Of a DNA stretch of 10,784 nt, positions 1 through 7,080 are shown in pieces. Made by a program: the position numbers and the translations under genes. Under the pieces are notes generated by a model, which made no database searches, was not told the DNA's origin, and saw only the letters and a program-made list of their open reading frames with translations. Numbering within the stretch: the stretch's first letter is position 1; every line of letters begins with the position of its first letter. Location of the stretch: assembly GCA_018399515.1 (NCBI GenBank), contig JAGYOB010000067.1, positions 1 to 10,784 of the forward strand, written 5' to 3'. Origin of the DNA: Candidatus Nanopelagicales bacterium (lineage in GTDB: Bacteria > Actinomycetota > Actinomycetes > S36-B12).

Positions 1-1733
1 TTGTCGATGACCGGGAAGGGCAGGACGACCTGACGGCAGTGCGCCGGTGTGGAACTGAGCAGATTGCCCTCGGGACCGATCGTGTGCGCCAACGAGGTGA
101 CGATTTCCTCTCGAATCGCATCGAGTGGTGGATTCGTCACCTGGGCGAACAGCTGCTGGAAGTAGTCGAAGAGCAACCGCGGACGTTGCGAGAGCGCCGC
201 GATCGGAGTGTCTGTTCCCATCGAGCCGATGGCCTCGGCTCCTGAGAGCGCCATCGGGGACAGCAGGATGCGCAGTTCCTCCTCGGTGTATCCGAACGTC
301 TGCTGGCGACGGACCACCGATTCATGCGTGTGCACGATGTGCTCACGCTCAGGAAGATCATCGAGATGGATCAGGCCCGCATGCAGGTACTCGCCATAGG
401 GTTCCGCCGCAGCAAGCTCGGCTTTGATCTCGTCGTCCTCGATGATGCGGTGGCTGGCTGTATCGACGAGGAACATCCGCCCTGGCTGGAGTCGTCCTTT
501 GCGCACGATCGCCGTCGGATCGAGTTCGAGCACACCTGCCTCGGAAGCCAGAACGACCAGACCATCGTCGGTCACCCAGTAACGACCCGGGCGTAGACCG
601 TTGCGATCGAGCACCGCGCCGATCAGCGTGCCATCGGTGAAACACACATCGGCTGGCCCATCCCAGGCCTCCATGAACGTGGAATGGAATTCATAGAAGG
701 CTCGACGCGCAGGATCCATCTCCGCGTGGTTCTCCCAGGCCTCGGGGATCATCATGAGCACCGCGTGCGGCAGGCTGCGACCGCCCAGGTGGATCAACTC
801 GAGGCACTCGTCGAAGGAAGCCGAGTCGCTGGCACCAGGAGTGCAGATCGGGAAAACCCGATCCAGTTCCCCGGGAATCAGGTCGCTGGCCAGCATCGCC
901 TCACGGGCGCGCATCCAGTTTCGGTTGCCCTTCACCGTGTTGATCTCGCCGTTATGGGCGATCAATCGGTAGGGATGAGCCAGCGGCCAGGACGGAAACG
1001 TATTGGTGGAGAAGCGCGAGTGCACGAGACCGAGCGCTGAGGCGAAATCGGTCTCCGAGAGGTCCGGGAAGAACTCTTGCAGCTGGTTGGTCGTCAACAT
1101 GCCCTTGTACACGCAGGTGCGAGCCGACAGGGACGGGAAGTACACGTCGGTGGCATGTTCGGCACGCTTGCGCACGACGAACGCGGCCCGATCGAGTTCC
1201 ACCCCGGACAACGATCCGGGTTCGCGAGCATCGGGTGCCGCGATGAACAGGTGCCGGAATCGTGGCATCACTCCCCGAGCGGTAGCGCCGAGAGGTTCTG
1301 CATTGACCGGCACATCCCGCCAGCCCAGCGTCACCAGACCTTCTTCGGCGACGATCTGTTCGATCGTGGCTCGTATCGCAGCCTCAGCCGCATCGTCATC
1401 GGGCACGAACGCCATGCCGACCGCGTAGTGCCCGGCCGCGGGAAGCTCGAAGCCGGCGACCCTGCGCAAGAACGCATCAGGGATCTGGGTCAAGATGCCG
1501 GCACCGTCACCGGAGTCCGGCTCTGCACCTGACGCACCGCGGTGGTCGAGGTTGCGCAGAGCCGTCAGCGCCTGATCGACGATCTCGTGGGAGGCGACGC
1601 CTGACATCGTGGCGACGAAGGCCACGCCGCACGCATCCCGTTCGGCTGCGGGGTCGTAAAGACCCTGGGCAATCGGGAATCCGCCGAAAGAACCACCGAA
1701 AGAACCACCGAATGAACCGTCGATAGTCGTCAT
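1..1733 (-). CDS. gltB: Glutamate synthase large subunit, N-terminal 577 residues (cut by window edge)
   Basis: Large (alpha) subunit of NADPH-dependent glutamate synthase. It hydrolyses glutamine at an N-terminal class II amidotransferase domain and passes ammonia to 2-oxoglutarate in a flavin/iron-sulfur synthase domain. The start is ATG at 1733, with a GAGGTG ribosome site 5 bases upstream. After a 34-residue propeptide comes the catalytic Cys35 in DACGVAFVA, expected to become the mature N-terminus. Further class II motifs are NLDHRGASGAE, HSRFSTNTFPSW, HNGEINT (from His260), NRNWM and RNGLRPGRY. From about residue 479, TFGYTEEELR, IGSMGTDTP and FDYFQQLFAQVTNPP mark the start of the central domain. 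Full-length relatives are about 1,500 residues, so the synthase and GXGXG domains lie beyond the left edge. The frame is intact throughout. The propeptide carries three GSFG units. The partner gltD is not in the window. Confidence 0.97.
   Translation of the reverse strand, partial: MTTIDGSFGGSFGGSFGGFPIAQGLYDPAAERDACGVAFVATMSGVASHEIVDQALTALRNLDHRGASGAEPDSGDGAGILTQIPDAFLRRVAGFELPAAGHYAVGMAFVPDDDAAEAAIRATIEQIVAEEGLVTLGWRDVPVNAEPLGATARGVMPRFRHLFIAAPDAREPGSLSGVELDRAAFVVRKRAEHATDVYFPSLSARTCVYKGMLTTNQLQEFFPDLSETDFASALGLVHSRFSTNTFPSWPLAHPYRLIAHNGEINTVKGNRNWMRAREAMLASDLIPGELDRVFPICTPGASDSASFDECLELIHLGGRSLPHAVLMMIPEAWENHAEMDPARRAFYEFHSTFMEAWDGPADVCFTDGTLIGAVLDRNGLRPGRYWVTDDGLVVLASEAGVLELDPTAIVRKGRLQPGRMFLVDTASHRIIEDDEIKAELAAAEPYGEYLHAGLIHLDDLPEREHIVHTHESVVRRQQTFGYTEEELRILLSPMALSGAEAIGSMGTDTPIAALSQRPRLLFDYFQQLFAQVTNPPLDAIREEIVTSLAHTIGPEGNLLSSTPAHCRQVVLPFPVID
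1684..1719 (-). repeat. 12-base tandem repeat, about 3 copies, in the gltB propeptide
   Basis: On the plus strand the unit ccgaaagaacca occurs twice perfectly (1684-1695 and 1696-1707), followed by a third copy with two mismatches (1708-1719). The unit is four codons, so gain or loss of a copy keeps the frame. It encodes GSFG three times (residues 6-17), upstream of catalytic Cys35 in the part expected to be removed from mature GltB. Confidence 0.9.
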
Positions 1734-1738
1734 GCCGA

Positions 1739-1744
1739 CACCTC
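1739..1744 (-). promoter_or_regulatory. Ribosome binding site of gltB
   Basis: The minus strand reads GAGGTG, then 5 bases (TCGGC), then ATG. This supports 1733 as the gltB start. It lies in the 80-base lgt-gltB gap, in which I could not pick out a convincing -10/-35 pair. Confidence 0.65.
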
Positions 1745-1748
1745 AACC

Positions 1749-1789
1749 ACGTGAACCTCGCACATCACTCGTCGGATGAGGACGTGAAC
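1749..1789. repeat. Pair of 8-base direct repeats upstream of gltB
   Basis: The plus-strand octamer acgtgaac occurs at 1749-1756 and again at 1782-1789, 33 bases apart (about three helical turns). Both copies lie in the lgt-gltB gap, and the first overlaps a CACGTG palindrome (1748-1753). The spacing and place would suit tandem binding of a regulator, but no known motif is recognised, so a regulatory role is inference only. Confidence 0.35.
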
Positions 1790-1813
1790 ACCGTCCTGGC
1801 GCTCAAGCCCCCG

Positions 1814-2743
1814 TCAAGGACGGGACGTCGTTGGCCCGTTGGGGTCCCCCAGGCTAGCAGAATCGCCATCGGTTGCCGACTCAGCAGCCACCCCGGTGGC
1901 AGGTTCGGCGTCGGTCGAGATCTCCTCGCGCCCGGGGTGCCGACGAGCGGAGATGATGAGGTAGGCGAGAGCACCCAGACCGACCAAAATGGACGTCCAG
2001 ATATTCAGCCGCAAACCGAGGATGGTGTTCGCTGCATCGATACGCAGTGCCTCGATCCACAGCCGGCCCACGGCGTACAGCAGGACGTAGAGCGCGAACA
2101 CTCGCCCATGGCCCATGCGGTAGCGGCGATCGGCCCACACCAGCACTCCGGCGACGGCCAGCATCCAGATCGACTCGTACAGGAAGGTCGGGTGGAAGGT
2201 CTCGAATTCGGTGTAACCGGCAGGTCGGTTCTGCGGGTCGATGATCAAGCCCCAGGGCAATTCGGTCGGTGCCCCGAAGAGCTCCTGGTTGAAGTAGTTG
2301 CCCCATCGGCCGATGGCCTGGGCCAGTGCGATGCCGGGGGCGATGGCATCGGCGATCGGTGGGAGCGCCACCCCCGCACGACGAGCACCGATCCACGCAC
2401 CGACCCCGCCCAGCGCGACGGCTCCCCAGATTCCCAGGCCACCATCCCAGAGGCGAAGGGCAGCCACGAAGCCGCTGCCGTCAGGGCCGAAGTACAACTG
2501 CCAATCGCTGATCACGTGGTAGAGCCGACCGCCGACGATCCCGAACGGCACAGCCCAGATGGCGATATCGGCGATCGTGCCCGGTGCTCCGCCGCGAGCA
2601 ACATAGCGTTTCGAACCCACCCAGATCGCAACGACGATTCCCGCGACGATCAGCAGTGCATAGGCCCGCAGCGGAATCGGCCCCAGATTCCACGACGACT
2701 GGGCAGGACTGGGCAGGAAGGCCAGCAGGCTGAGCGCGTTCAT
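1814..2743 (-). CDS. lgt: Phosphatidylglycerol--prolipoprotein diacylglyceryl transferase
   Basis: Integral membrane enzyme that moves the diacylglyceryl group of phosphatidylglycerol to the lipobox cysteine of preprolipoproteins, the first step of lipoprotein maturation. The 309-residue protein shows about seven hydrophobic segments. Family landmarks are LGPIPLRAYAL (20-30), GGRLYHVISDW (71-81, with a conserved His75), the Lgt signature GRWGNYFNQE (145-154) followed by LFGAPTELPWGL, and HPTFLYES (184-191). The end of the protein is a hydrophilic, acidic, low-complexity tail from about residue 267, as often seen in actinobacterial Lgt. ATG 2743 puts LPSP and LGPIPLRAY at the usual distance from the N-terminus, although no Shine-Dalgarno sequence is visible before it. 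It lies 45 bases after the DsbA-like gene and 80 before gltB. Confidence 0.97.
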   Translation of the reverse strand: MNALSLLAFLPSPAQSSWNLGPIPLRAYALLIVAGIVVAIWVGSKRYVARGGAPGTIADIAIWAVPFGIVGGRLYHVISDWQLYFGPDGSGFVAALRLWDGGLGIWGAVALGGVGAWIGARRAGVALPPIADAIAPGIALAQAIGRWGNYFNQELFGAPTELPWGLIIDPQNRPAGYTEFETFHPTFLYESIWMLAVAGVLVWADRRYRMGHGRVFALYVLLYAVGRLWIEALRIDAANTILGLRLNIWTSILVGLGALAYLIISARRHPGREEISTDAEPATGVAAESATDGDSASLGDPNGPTTSRP

Positions 2744-2773
2744 CGTGACACGGTAGTCGTAGTCGACACAGGC

Positions 2774-2790
2774 AGACGACCAGGTCGTCT
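2774..2790. other. 17-base near-perfect palindrome between the dsbA-like gene and lgt
   Basis: The sequence agacgacc-a-ggtcgtct has 8-base arms that are exact reverse complements around one base. As RNA it would fold with 7-base arms and a 3-base loop. On the minus strand it begins inside the TAG stop of the dsbA-like gene and ends 30 bases before the lgt start. No run of T follows in the direction of transcription, so it does not look like an intrinsic terminator. A transcript-end hairpin or a protein-binding dyad are the alternatives. Confidence 0.5.
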
Positions 2791-3628
2791 ACTGCGCTGC
2801 CGCAGCCTCGTCCACGAGACGCTGAAGTTCGACCTGATCAGCGAGTTGACCGCCATTGAGCGCAAGCCCGTTCAAGAACCCGGTCGGAGTTCCCGGGACG
2901 TTCTGCTCGTAGAACAGCGCCGTGGAATTCACCGCCCATCCCAGGTACGTGCCATCGTTGACGCACTGGGTGAAGGTCTCCAGATCTGCTCCCTCGATGC
3001 CAGCCTGGGTGCCGAAGTCGATCAACTGCGTCGTGGTGAAACCGGCACCCTCGGACGGCTGATTCGCATACACGACCGTCGAGTACTCCATCGCCCGACC
3101 GGCATCGATCGCGCAACCCCAGGCTGAGACCGCCTCGGCAGACGAGGTGTTGTTCAAGTTTCGATCCAAGAACGTCGTGGGGCGCCAGAACAATTGCACC
3201 TGTCCGGAATCGGCGAGGTCCTTGATGCCCTGACCGTTGATCTCTTCGAGGGCGGCGCAGGCTGGGCACTGGAAGTCCTCCCATATGGCCAGGGTCGGCG
3301 CGGTGTCGGGGGCGTCGCCGTATGGGTAGGCGTAGGCGAACTCGTCATCGGGGCCGAGGACACCGGCGGGTAGGGCTGCGGCAGGGTCGACGTCGGGCAG
3401 ATCGCGTCCGCCTCCACCGGAATCATCACCGGACAGTCGGGGCACGATCACCGCTAGACCAATAATGAGGACGACCACGGCGAGCACGCCGATCGCACCG
3501 ATGATGCGGATGGTCCGCTCGCGGCGCTTCTCGGCTACCTGCTGCGCGGCCCGAGCGGCGGCAGCCTTCTCGCGCGTGGACTTCTCATCGCCGCCCTTAC
3601 TCGCCTTGCCGGTGTTGTTCTTAGCCAT
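2789..3628 (-). CDS. Membrane-anchored DsbA-like thioredoxin-fold protein
   Basis: Predicted thiol-disulfide oxidoreductase of the DsbA/Thioredoxin_4 type, 279 residues. A charged Lys/Arg/Ala-rich cytoplasmic segment (1-39) precedes one membrane helix (about 40-62). A Gly/Asp-rich linker follows, then an outward-facing thioredoxin fold. The redox motif is CPAC at 121-124 after WEDFQ, and the cis-proline loop is GTPTGF (246-251). Two further cysteines, Cys172 and Cys222, could form a structural disulfide. The start is ATG 3628, with AAGGAG at 3640-3645 (11 bases away) and GGAAGAG closer in. It sits between trpA (66 bases upstream) and lgt, a usual actinobacterial position. It would act on secreted proteins, probably reoxidised by a DsbB/VKOR-type partner not seen here. 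The fold is clear; oxidase versus other redox roles is not decided by sequence. Confidence 0.88.
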   Translation of the reverse strand: MAKNNTGKASKGGDEKSTREKAAAARAAQQVAEKRRERTIRIIGAIGVLAVVVLIIGLAVIVPRLSGDDSGGGGRDLPDVDPAAALPAGVLGPDDEFAYAYPYGDAPDTAPTLAIWEDFQCPACAALEEINGQGIKDLADSGQVQLFWRPTTFLDRNLNNTSSAEAVSAWGCAIDAGRAMEYSTVVYANQPSEGAGFTTTQLIDFGTQAGIEGADLETFTQCVNDGTYLGWAVNSTALFYEQNVPGTPTGFLNGLALNGGQLADQVELQRLVDEAAAAQ

Positions 3629-3639
3629 CGACTCTTCCG

Positions 3640-3645
3640 CTCCTT
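3640..3645 (-). promoter_or_regulatory. Ribosome binding site of the dsbA-like gene
   Basis: The minus strand reads AAGGAG 11 bases before ATG 3628, rather far. A second purine-rich stretch, GGAAGAG (3632-3638), lies nearer. Either could serve, and both support the chosen start. Confidence 0.45.
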
Positions 3646-3694
3646 ATCCCGACCGAACAGGTCCGCCGCACCACGACGGTGAACCGACCTAACG

Positions 3695-4510
3695 TTAGGG
3701 CAGCACCTCCCCGTTGCGACGCCGCACCCCGGCGGCAAGTTCCGCTGCCAGGGAACCCACAGCCTCGATCGCCGCATCGGCATCGCGAGCCTGCGCCACG
3801 GCGCGGACGAAGGCCGAGCCCACGATGACCCCGTCGGCGAAGCGTGCGATCGAGGCGGCCTGATCACCACGCGATACCCCCAGGCCGACCGCGATGGGCA
3901 GGTCGGTGGCTGAGCGGACCCGGGCAACGAGGCCCTCGGCGTCGCCGGAAATCGCATCGCGGGCTCCGGTCACCCCCATCAACGATGCTGCGTACACGAA
4001 ACCCGAGCAGGCCGAAACCACGGTGGCGATCCGCTGGGGTGTCGACGAGGGTGCGACCAGGAAAATCCGATCCAGGGCGCGAGCATCGGTCGAGTCGCGC
4101 CACGCAAGCCCCTCCTCCGGCGTCAGGTCGGGGGTGATGACGCCGCTGCCACCGGCCGCGGCCAGACGCTGCGCGAATCGATCGAGTCCGAAGCGCTCGA
4201 TCGGGTTCCAGTACGACATCACCACGGTGGCAGCGCCGGTCCGCGCCGCCGCAGCGGCAACGTCGAGAACGTCATCGGTCGTCGTTCCCTGTGCGAGTGC
4301 TCGGTCGGCAGCCTCGGCGATAACCGGACCATCCATCAGCGGATCGGAATACGGCAGACCCACTTCCACGATGTCGACCCCACCGGCGACCATCGCCTCG
4401 ATCAACCGGATGGACGTGGGCACGTCGGGGAACCCCGCGGGCAGATATCCGATGAGGGCGGCTCGGTTCTCGTTTCGGGCCCGAGCGAATGCCTGCGCCA
4501 GTGCACTCAC
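3695..4510 (-). CDS. trpA: Tryptophan synthase alpha chain
   Basis: Cleaves indole-3-glycerol phosphate to indole and glyceraldehyde 3-phosphate; the indole is channelled to TrpB. The 271-residue TIM barrel is full length. The catalytic acids are Glu49 and Asp60 in VEVGLPYSDPLMDGP, which fall on the same numbers as in the Salmonella enzyme. Other family motifs are SYWNPIERFG, GVITPDL, IFLVAPSSTPQRI, GFVYAASLMGVTG, the phosphate-binding PIAVGLGVS and DGVIVGSAFV. The start is GTG at 4510, overlapping the trpB stop by 4 bases (GTGA). No good Shine-Dalgarno lies just upstream, so translation probably depends on coupling to trpB. The stop is TAA, inside a 12-base palindrome. Confidence 0.97.
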   Translation of the reverse strand: MSALAQAFARARNENRAALIGYLPAGFPDVPTSIRLIEAMVAGGVDIVEVGLPYSDPLMDGPVIAEAADRALAQGTTTDDVLDVAAAAARTGAATVVMSYWNPIERFGLDRFAQRLAAAGGSGVITPDLTPEEGLAWRDSTDARALDRIFLVAPSSTPQRIATVVSACSGFVYAASLMGVTGARDAISGDAEGLVARVRSATDLPIAVGLGVSRGDQAASIARFADGVIVGSAFVRAVAQARDADAAIEAVGSLAAELAAGVRRRNGEVLP

Positions 4511-5712
4511 GGAGAGGGTGCACCTTCGATACCGAAGTACCGGGCGGCAGTCTCGACGTCTTTGTCCCCACGCCCGGAGAGGTTGACCACGATGACCGCA
4601 TCGGAGCCGAGTTCACGCCCTAGGCGCATGGCGCCAGCAAGGCCATGCGCGGTCTCGATGGCCGGAATGATGCCCTCGGTCCGCGACAGCAGAGCGAATG
4701 CCTGCATCGCCTCGTCATCGCTCACCGGCTCGTAGCGTGCCCGACCCGTGTCGTGCAGCCAGGCATGTTCGGGGCCGACCCCGGGGTAGTCCAACCCGGC
4801 GCTGATCGAGTGGGAGGGCACAGTCTGACCCCACTCGTCCTGCATCACATATGTTCGTGCGCCATGCAGCACTCCCGGAGCCCCCATCGCGAATCTGGCT
4901 GCGTGGCGACCGGTATCGATACCCTCGCCCCCGGCTTCGTATCCACGCAACTGCACCGTCGGATCATCCATGAACGCCGAGAAGATCCCGATGGCGTTCG
5001 AACCTCCACCGACGCATGCTGCCACCGCGTCGGGTAGACGCCCGATGCGGTCGAGTACCTGTTCTCGCGTCTCGGTCCCGATGACCGAATGGAAATGGCG
5101 CACGACCTGCGGGAACGGAGCCGGTCCGGTGACTGTTCCCAGCAGGTAGTGGGTGCGCTCAACGGTACTCACCCAATCGCGCATGGCTTCGTTGATTGCG
5201 TCCTTCAGGGTTCGACTTCCGGTCGTGACCGGCACGACCTCGGCCCCGAGTAGTTTCATTCGAGCCACATTCAAGGCCTGCCTACGGGTGTCTTCCTCGC
5301 CCATGTAGACGGTGCATTCCAAGTCCAGCAGCGCCGCAGCCGTCGCCGCCGCCACACCATGCTGGCCCGCACCGGTTTCTGCGATGACGCGCTTCTTGCC
5401 CATGCGCTGCGCGAGCAAAGCCTGCCCGAGAACATTGTTGATCTTGTGCGATCCGGTGTGGTTGAGATCCTCGCGCTTGAGCAGGATGCGGGCTCCACCG
5501 CAGTGTTCGGCGAATCGCACCGCCTCGGTCAGGGGACTCGGGCGCCCGGTGTAGTCGCGCTGAAGGGCATCGAGGCGCTGGCCGAACGATGGGTCGTCGA
5601 GGGCCGCATGGAACGCGGCGTCGAGTTCGTCGAGCGCACGGGTCAAAGCCTCGGGGACGAAGCGCCCGCCATAGGGGCCGTAATGGCCAGAGTCCATCAC
5701 TGTGTCGGTCAT
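4507..5712 (-). CDS. trpB: Tryptophan synthase beta chain
   Basis: Pyridoxal-phosphate enzyme that condenses indole with L-serine to give L-tryptophan, in an alpha2-beta2 complex with TrpA. It has 401 residues, the usual TrpB1 length. YGPYGGRFVPE opens the protein. The cofactor lysine is Lys90 in HTGSHKINN, the catalytic Glu112 is in AETGAGQHG, and the phosphate-binding loop GGGSNA is at 235-240. GYEAGGEG, LDYPGVGPEHAWL and NLSGRGDKD are also typical. The start is ATG 5712 in an ATGA overlap with the trpC stop. AGGAG at 5720-5724, 7 bases away and inside the end of trpC, gives it a strong site of its own. Confidence 0.98.
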   Translation of the reverse strand: MTDTVMDSGHYGPYGGRFVPEALTRALDELDAAFHAALDDPSFGQRLDALQRDYTGRPSPLTEAVRFAEHCGGARILLKREDLNHTGSHKINNVLGQALLAQRMGKKRVIAETGAGQHGVAAATAAALLDLECTVYMGEEDTRRQALNVARMKLLGAEVVPVTTGSRTLKDAINEAMRDWVSTVERTHYLLGTVTGPAPFPQVVRHFHSVIGTETREQVLDRIGRLPDAVAACVGGGSNAIGIFSAFMDDPTVQLRGYEAGGEGIDTGRHAARFAMGAPGVLHGARTYVMQDEWGQTVPSHSISAGLDYPGVGPEHAWLHDTGRARYEPVSDDEAMQAFALLSRTEGIIPAIETAHGLAGAMRLGRELGSDAVIVVNLSGRGDKDVETAARYFGIEGAPSP

Positions 5713-6539
5713 GTGCCCTCTCCTGAAGTCGATCGTTCCCGACGCAGCGCCGGATGAGCACCTGCCGTCACTAGATCCTGCACGGCCGCACGCGGATCGC
5801 CACCGGTCACCAGGCTCTCGCCCACCAGCACCGCATCGGCACCGAGTTCGGCGTAGGAGATCAGATCACGAGGTCCGCGGATACCCGACTCGGCGATTCG
5901 CACGCACACATCCGGAATCCGCGGAGCGACGCGGGCGAATGTCTGCTCATCAACCTCGAGGGTGCGTAGGTTGCGGGCATTCACCCCGATCACTGTTGCT
6001 CCGGCATCGACCGCCCGTTCAGCCTCGGCGATGTCGTGAACCTCGACCAAAGGCGTCATGCCCAGGGAACGTGTGCGCTCGACCAGGCTCACCAGTGCCG
6101 GTTGTTCGAGTGCAGCCACGATCAGCAGGACGAGATCAGCTCCGTAGGCGCGTGCCTCCCAGATCTGGTAGCTGGACACGATGAAGTCCTTGCGCAGAAC
6201 GGGAATCTCCACCGCACAGCGCACCGAACGCAGATCATCGAGGGATCCGGCGAAACGCCGCTGCTCGGTCAGCACGCTGACGCATCGAGCGCCACCTGCC
6301 TCGTAGTCTCGGGCCAGAGCAGCGGGGTCCTCGATGGGTGCGAGGGAGCCTTTACTGGGACTGGCCCGCTTCACTTCGGCGATGACACCAACGCCTGGGG
6401 CGCGCAGCGTTGCTTCAGCGTCGACGGCGTGCGGCATGCGCGCCGCTCGCTCCTTCACTCGATCCAGAGGACGCGACCGCATACGTTCGTCGAGGTCCTC
6501 GCGGACCCCGTGCACGATCTCGTCTAGGACCGTCCCCAT
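5709..6539 (-). CDS. trpC: Indole-3-glycerol-phosphate synthase
   Basis: Closes the pyrrole ring of CdRP to give indole-3-glycerol phosphate, the substrate of TrpA. The 276-residue protein is a single-function TrpC with no TrpF fusion. Active-site residues in family order are Glu55 and Lys57 in AEVKRASPSKG, Lys117 in LRKDFI, Glu166 in LVEVHD, Asn187 in GVNARNL, Glu217 in AESGI, and the phosphate site VGESLVTG near the end. ATG 6539 gives the usual N-terminus (VLDEIVHGVREDL). Only a weak purine stretch precedes it. It follows the DUF2752 gene by 21 bases and overlaps trpB by 4. It is the first known tryptophan gene in the window; trpE, trpD and trpF are not here. Confidence 0.97.
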   Translation of the reverse strand: MGTVLDEIVHGVREDLDERMRSRPLDRVKERAARMPHAVDAEATLRAPGVGVIAEVKRASPSKGSLAPIEDPAALARDYEAGGARCVSVLTEQRRFAGSLDDLRSVRCAVEIPVLRKDFIVSSYQIWEARAYGADLVLLIVAALEQPALVSLVERTRSLGMTPLVEVHDIAEAERAVDAGATVIGVNARNLRTLEVDEQTFARVAPRIPDVCVRIAESGIRGPRDLISYAELGADAVLVGESLVTGGDPRAAVQDLVTAGAHPALRRERSTSGEGT

Positions 6540-6560
6540 CCGTTCAGGGTAGACCGGCGG

Positions 6561-7046
6561 TTATCCGATGCCCGAGCCCAGGTACGGGACTAGATTGCGG
6601 ACAACCGAGAACACCAGCAGTACAGCGACGAATGCGAGTGGGAGGACACGCTCGAGGACCGCTCGCCGGGGCGAGTACTGAGCCGGATCCGCAATAACCC
6701 CACGCCAGGCGCGGCGTAGCCAGAGCGCGAGCAAGACAGCGACGACGGGGGCCGCCAGCACCACGAGGATGTTGTGATCGAGTGCTGCCGGTACGTTGCC
6801 GTTCGCCAGCTCATGCGTCGCTCGCAGGCCACCGCAACCGGCGCAATCGACGCCGAGGAAGGTCTGGGTCGGACAGCCGGGGTAGTGACCGGGAACGTTG
6901 GGGTCCACCGCGCGCACGTAAGCGGTAGCGGCGAGTAGTCCCAGCAGGGTGGCAACCGGTCCTAGAAGCCGCCGCCACCGGGGACGGCCATCGGCCAGCC
7001 AGGGCCCACCCGGAACCCGCGCGAGAGTGGTCGTCGCCGATGACAT
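6561..7046 (-). CDS. DUF2752 family membrane protein
   Basis: Small membrane protein of unknown function, 161 residues from the preferred start. The family pattern is clear: PGCP (56-59), then LGVDCAGCGGLRATHELANGN (64-84), then AALDHN. Three cysteines (58, 68 and 71) lie between membrane helix 1 (about 27-47) and helix 2 (about 91-111); helix 3 is about 133-149. ATG 7046 has AGGA at 7055-7058, 8 bases upstream. The in-frame ATG at 7055 would add MQD but has its AGG directly against the start, so it is less likely. The gene is 21 bases before trpC and 24 after the kinase stop, so a shared transcript is likely. The function is unknown; the clustered cysteines might bind a metal or form a disulfide, which is speculation. 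Confidence 0.85.
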   Translation of the reverse strand: MSSATTTLARVPGGPWLADGRPRWRRLLGPVATLLGLLAATAYVRAVDPNVPGHYPGCPTQTFLGVDCAGCGGLRATHELANGNVPAALDHNILVVLAAPVVAVLLALWLRRAWRGVIADPAQYSPRRAVLERVLPLAFVAVLLVFSVVRNLVPYLGSGIG

Positions 7047-7055
7047 GTCTTGCAT

Positions 7056-7080
7056 CCTAGATCGTGAACCCTAGATCGTG
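7056..7080. repeat. 11-base direct repeat spanning the kinase stop and DUF2752 start region
   Basis: The plus-strand unit cctagatcgtg occurs at 7056-7066 and 7070-7080, a period of 14 bases. On the minus strand one copy supplies the kinase stop codon (ATC TAG) and the next supplies the AGGA ribosome site of the DUF2752 gene. The pair is bracketed by an inverted repeat, gcatcc (7052-7057) and ggatgc (7080-7085). It looks like a recent short tandem duplication. Both copies hold CTAG, usually scarce in bacterial genomes. Confidence 0.75.

Noticed and set aside
39..645. Several short open frames on both strands inside the gltB region
   Set aside because: The gltB frame reads without interruption from 1733 to the left edge with exact family motifs, so these are shadows.
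2698..2717. 10-base tandem repeat (actgggcagg twice) near the lgt start, as a possible phase-variation site
   Set aside because: The encoded LPSPAQSSW matches the ordinary N-terminus of actinobacterial Lgt, and two copies are too few for a slippage switch.
1751..3127. A 458-codon open frame on the plus strand, antisense to lgt and the dsbA-like gene
   Set aside because: Its translation is rich in Arg, Pro, Gly, Asp and Gln with no recognisable domain or hydrophobic pattern, and the opposite strand holds two clear family proteins. Long antisense open frames are common in high-GC DNA.
3688..3699. 12-base perfect palindrome CCTAACGTTAGG over the trpA stop
   Set aside because: Palindromes of this length are expected about two or three times by chance in a window this size. 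No T run and no second copy were seen, so no function is claimed.
3894..4586. A 230-codon plus-strand open frame antisense to trpA
   Set aside because: Low-complexity Arg/Ala/Ser composition and full overlap with an unmistakable trpA; a codon-bias shadow.
6540..6560. Trp attenuator, leader peptide or T-box ahead of trpC
   Set aside because: Only 21 bases separate DUF2752 from trpC, with no Trp-codon run, no hairpin set and no T-box core.
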